Positions 61,913-64,000 of a DNA stretch of 64,000 nt are shown here, piece after piece; the first letter of the stretch is position 1; the number at the start of each line of letters is the position of its first letter. The notes beneath the pieces are model-generated. The model had not been told where the DNA came from, ran no database searches, and saw only the letters and a program-made list of their open reading frames with translations. The translations under genes were made by a program, and so were the position numbers. The DNA comes from Spirochaetaceae bacterium (GTDB lineage: Bacteria; Spirochaetota; Spirochaetia; Treponematales; Treponemataceae), in NCBI GenBank assembly GCA_017614995.1, contig JAGAAX010000005.1, positions 18,618-82,617 on the forward strand, read 5' to 3'.

Positions 61913-64000
61913 TTACTTCCTGTACGTCTCTTTCAGGCCGAGATAAGACGGTTTCATTTCAAATTCATTCGGATAAATCACAATCTTTTCGAGGACGAAA
62001 TTAGGCGTAATGGCATAAACTTTAAGCGTGTTCAATCCCTTGTTGCAGTCAAACCAGGCTGATTTTACGCGTATGTTGTTTGTAACGTCTGTGCCCCATG
62101 GCTGCTGGTCGTCGCCGACAGCAAAATCTTTATCAACGATGTCAATCAGAACCTTTTTGCCGTTTACGTCTGCGCCAAACTTAAAGTAATTGTCTTTTGT
62201 AGCCGGATTAGACGGGTTCATGTAAAAGTCAAAGCGGTAAATGCCTTCGTTTTCAAGCGCAAATTTGTAGGTCAGGCTCGGCGACTTTTTGAGACTTTCT
62301 GAAAAGTACGAAGTTACAGGATAGACTTTCATGCCGTCTTTCATTTTGCCGTAGTCTTTAAGCAGCTCAAAGCCTGCAACTTCGCCGTCTTTGCTGATGC
62401 CGTCCGCCGCTTCAAAAAAGCTTGCGCTTTCAATTGAAATATAGTCTGTTGTCTGAATAAAAGTGCCTGTTTCGGCGTCTGCGTTTAAAAGCTCAGCGTT
62501 TACGTTTATGCAGATTTCAACATTGCCTGCGGAATTGTCTGCGCCGGTAAGCTTTAAGACTGTATGCTTTCCCGAGGCTTTTTCGAGAAGAGCGCGGTCA
62601 ATCTCGACGGCGATTTTTTTCACGTCATCAGATTTTACCGTACCTTCCGGTTCGGCGATTTTAAGCCATTCTGCGTATCCGTAGAATTTGTAATCTACAT
62701 CATCTGTTGAGCCGCTTGCAATGTTTATGAATGTTTTGCTGCAATTCGGGTCTTTAAATGCGTCTATTTTCAGTGTTTTTTTGCTCCATGGCAGTCCGCT
62801 TGTTGTTGTGCCGTCGCCTTCAACCCAGACTATAAGCCGCTTTTTTCTTGCGCCGTCTGTGGTCATGTAAAGCGGGTATTTGTTTTCTTCTTCGTTCCAG
62901 CCTGAAAAGCCGAAATGCTCGCTCCAGCCCATGGCGTGCCATTTGCCGACGTTCTGTGCGTCAATTTCGGCTACGAGCTTTTTGTCTTCTTCAAGGCATT
63001 GTCTGATTTTCTCGACATAAGTGTTTGCAGCCATTGCGCCATGCTCTGCAAGCCAGTGGTTTTTCCCGCATAAAAGCTGCATCTTAAGCACGTTCATGTT
63101 GCCAAAAGCCGGAACGTAAACCTGCGCAAAAAAGCAGTTCTGTGCGCTTTGTGGCAGTTCAGCTTTGAGTTTTCTGCACTTTCCGATGATTGCTTCGGCG
63201 GCGGCAAGCGTTTCATCGCTTTCACCAAAGTTTACGGCGTGATAAGTGCCGCTTTTAAGGCTTTCGGTTCTGCGCCTGTGCGCAAGCTTTGTGTAGCCGT
63301 TTATTATGCTGCATATTTCGGTTTTCTGCTCTTCTGAAACAGACGGAAAATTGAAAGCAACCCATTCGGCTGTATATTTTTCAGCCGTATACTCAAGTCT
63401 TGAATATTTTTTGTAGTCGTATGCGAGGTCAAGAAAAAAGTTGAGCGGAAACTCGTTTGTCATAATATCGCCGACATTTACAATCCAAAGTTCCCTGATG
63501 CCGAACTCGTAGGCGGTTGTCATCTGCTCTTTGATTTTGGCAAGGTGTGTGGTGTTGAACCATTCGTAGCTATAAGGCCAGCCATGATAGTCAAAATGGT
63601 AGTACATGCCGTAGCCGCCATTGTGCTTGCGCATCTTTTTGGTAGGCAGCGTGCGCAGGTTTCCATGATTGTCGTCGCAGAGCATTAGCGTAACACCCTC
63701 GAGTTCTTCGCTGTTGATAAGCCCCTTTGTTTTTTTGTCGCCGTAAAAATAAGGCTCAACCTCTTTGTAAAGCGCAAGCATCCGCGGCACTTTCTGAATG
63801 TCGCTGTTCACATGCTGTTTTATAAGATTGTTCTGTGTTTTAAGAACGTCGCGCAAAAGGTCAATATTGTCTTTCAAAGTTGCGTTCTTCATAATTGCGG
63901 TGTCAGCTTCGCCGCGCATACCGACTGTAATTACATTTTCGAATTTGCCGTTACGCTTAAGCCCGTCTTTCCAGAATTTTGTAATGCCCTCCGGGTTTGT
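61913..64000 (-). CDS. Glycoside hydrolase family 115 (alpha-glucuronidase), 5' end outside
   Basis: The frame continues past ATG 63919 to the window edge (codons before it read GKFENVITVGMRGEADT), so at least 696 residues are visible and the N-terminal domain is missing. GH115 hallmarks: VITVGMRGEADTA, MLCDDNHGNLRTLPT, YGMYYHFDYHGWPYSYEWFN, LWIVNVGDIMTNEFPLNFFL, and a C-terminal domain with FDFYMNPSNPATKDNYFKFG and ADVNGKKVLIDIVD, ending YLGLKETYRK. It removes (4-O-methyl)glucuronic acid from xylan. LacI gene is 1.7 kb away on the other strand. Confidence 0.93.
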   Translation of the reverse strand, partial: TNPEGITKFWKDGLKRNGKFENVITVGMRGEADTAIMKNATLKDNIDLLRDVLKTQNNLIKQHVNSDIQKVPRMLALYKEVEPYFYGDKKTKGLINSEELEGVTLMLCDDNHGNLRTLPTKKMRKHNGGYGMYYHFDYHGWPYSYEWFNTTHLAKIKEQMTTAYEFGIRELWIVNVGDIMTNEFPLNFFLDLAYDYKKYSRLEYTAEKYTAEWVAFNFPSVSEEQKTEICSIINGYTKLAHRRRTESLKSGTYHAVNFGESDETLAAAEAIIGKCRKLKAELPQSAQNCFFAQVYVPAFGNMNVLKMQLLCGKNHWLAEHGAMAANTYVEKIRQCLEEDKKLVAEIDAQNVGKWHAMGWSEHFGFSGWNEEENKYPLYMTTDGARKKRLIVWVEGDGTTTSGLPWSKKTLKIDAFKDPNCSKTFINIASGSTDDVDYKFYGYAEWLKIAEPEGTVKSDDVKKIAVEIDRALLEKASGKHTVLKLTGADNSAGNVEICINVNAELLNADAETGTFIQTTDYISIESASFFEAADGISKDGEVAGFELLKDYGKMKDGMKVYPVTSYFSESLKKSPSLTYKFALENEGIYRFDFYMNPSNPATKDNYFKFGADVNGKKVLIDIVDKDFAVGDDQQPWGTDVTNNIRVKSAWFDCNKGLNTLKVYAITPNFVLEKIVIYPNEFEMKPSYLGLKETYRK

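Noticed and set aside
1..64000. tRNA or rRNA genes
   Set aside because: No T-loop GGTTCGAATCC-type segments in cloverleaf context and no rRNA signatures were seen in the intergenic stretches.

Overview
This 64 kb window looks like the chromosome of a plant-polymer-degrading Treponema (Spirochaetota), probably from a rumen or gut. The evidence is a short alanyl-tRNA synthetase without the C-terminal domain, a groS gene standing apart from groL, a protein whose C-terminal half aligns well with T. pallidum pallilysin (Tp0751), many lipoprotein and outer-membrane genes, a Maf-type flagellin glycosylation gene, and two secreted or predicted xylan-side-chain hydrolases (GH43 and GH115). I cannot name the species.

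Layout. 1-4700 is a visibly AT-rich accessory island: a 5'-truncated DUF1643 gene, gene remnants, an ankyrin protein, a small Cys-rich membrane protein, a secreted transglutaminase-like protein, a PBECR4-like nuclease-fold protein and a truncated HicB antitoxin. It also carries two arrays of a palindromic repeat (core CGTCAT-N-ATGACG, period 37-41 bp) and a 90 bp imperfect inverted repeat. 4750-10100 holds GH43, a dihydrouridine synthase, an unusually long RarA and a small secreted Ada-type metal-binding protein. 10300-12840 has adk, then a lipoprotein/outer-membrane barrel pair on the minus strand. 13110-17758 is a compact run folD-folE2-miaB-LapA-like-SPOR protein. 17938-24741 contains the pallilysin-related protein, alaS, and a SurA-like chaperone-nusB-TPR lipoprotein cluster. 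24802-31611 has groS divergent from dnaE, then YggT and recG. 31686-41668 has a primary-type sigma factor, a lipoprotein behind a structured leader, a PHP protein, a coiled-coil protein, hisS, an EF-G-like GTPase and a LysM lipoprotein. 41771-49784 has deoD, a nucleotidyltransferase, a PpiD/SurA-like protein, a Maf/DUF115 protein, thrH, a membrane TPR protein and a degenerate HD-GYP protein. 49924-58082 is mostly envelope proteins, a transporter, a four-S1-domain protein, an outer-membrane barrel pair, a methyltransferase and a lysoplasmalogenase. 58116-64000 has DUF1848, a LacI regulator with a likely auto-operator, a probably frameshifted DUF1266 protein and GH115, which runs off the window.

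How it fits together. Most of the window is housekeeping: translation (alaS, hisS, EF-G-like, miaB, dus), replication and repair (dnaE, recG, rarA), folate (folD, folE2) and nucleotide salvage (adk, deoD), interleaved with envelope biogenesis. Intrinsic terminators with clean stems punctuate the transcription units. Several SD-less genes (rarA, alaS, dnaE) have a plausible -10 box ending only 6-8 bases before the ATG, which suggests leaderless mRNAs. The most unusual material is the accessory island with its repeat arrays, the RarA fusion, the pallilysin relative without HEXXH, and two structured leader-like elements (32902-33032 and 42571-42628). No tRNA, rRNA or CRISPR array was seen.
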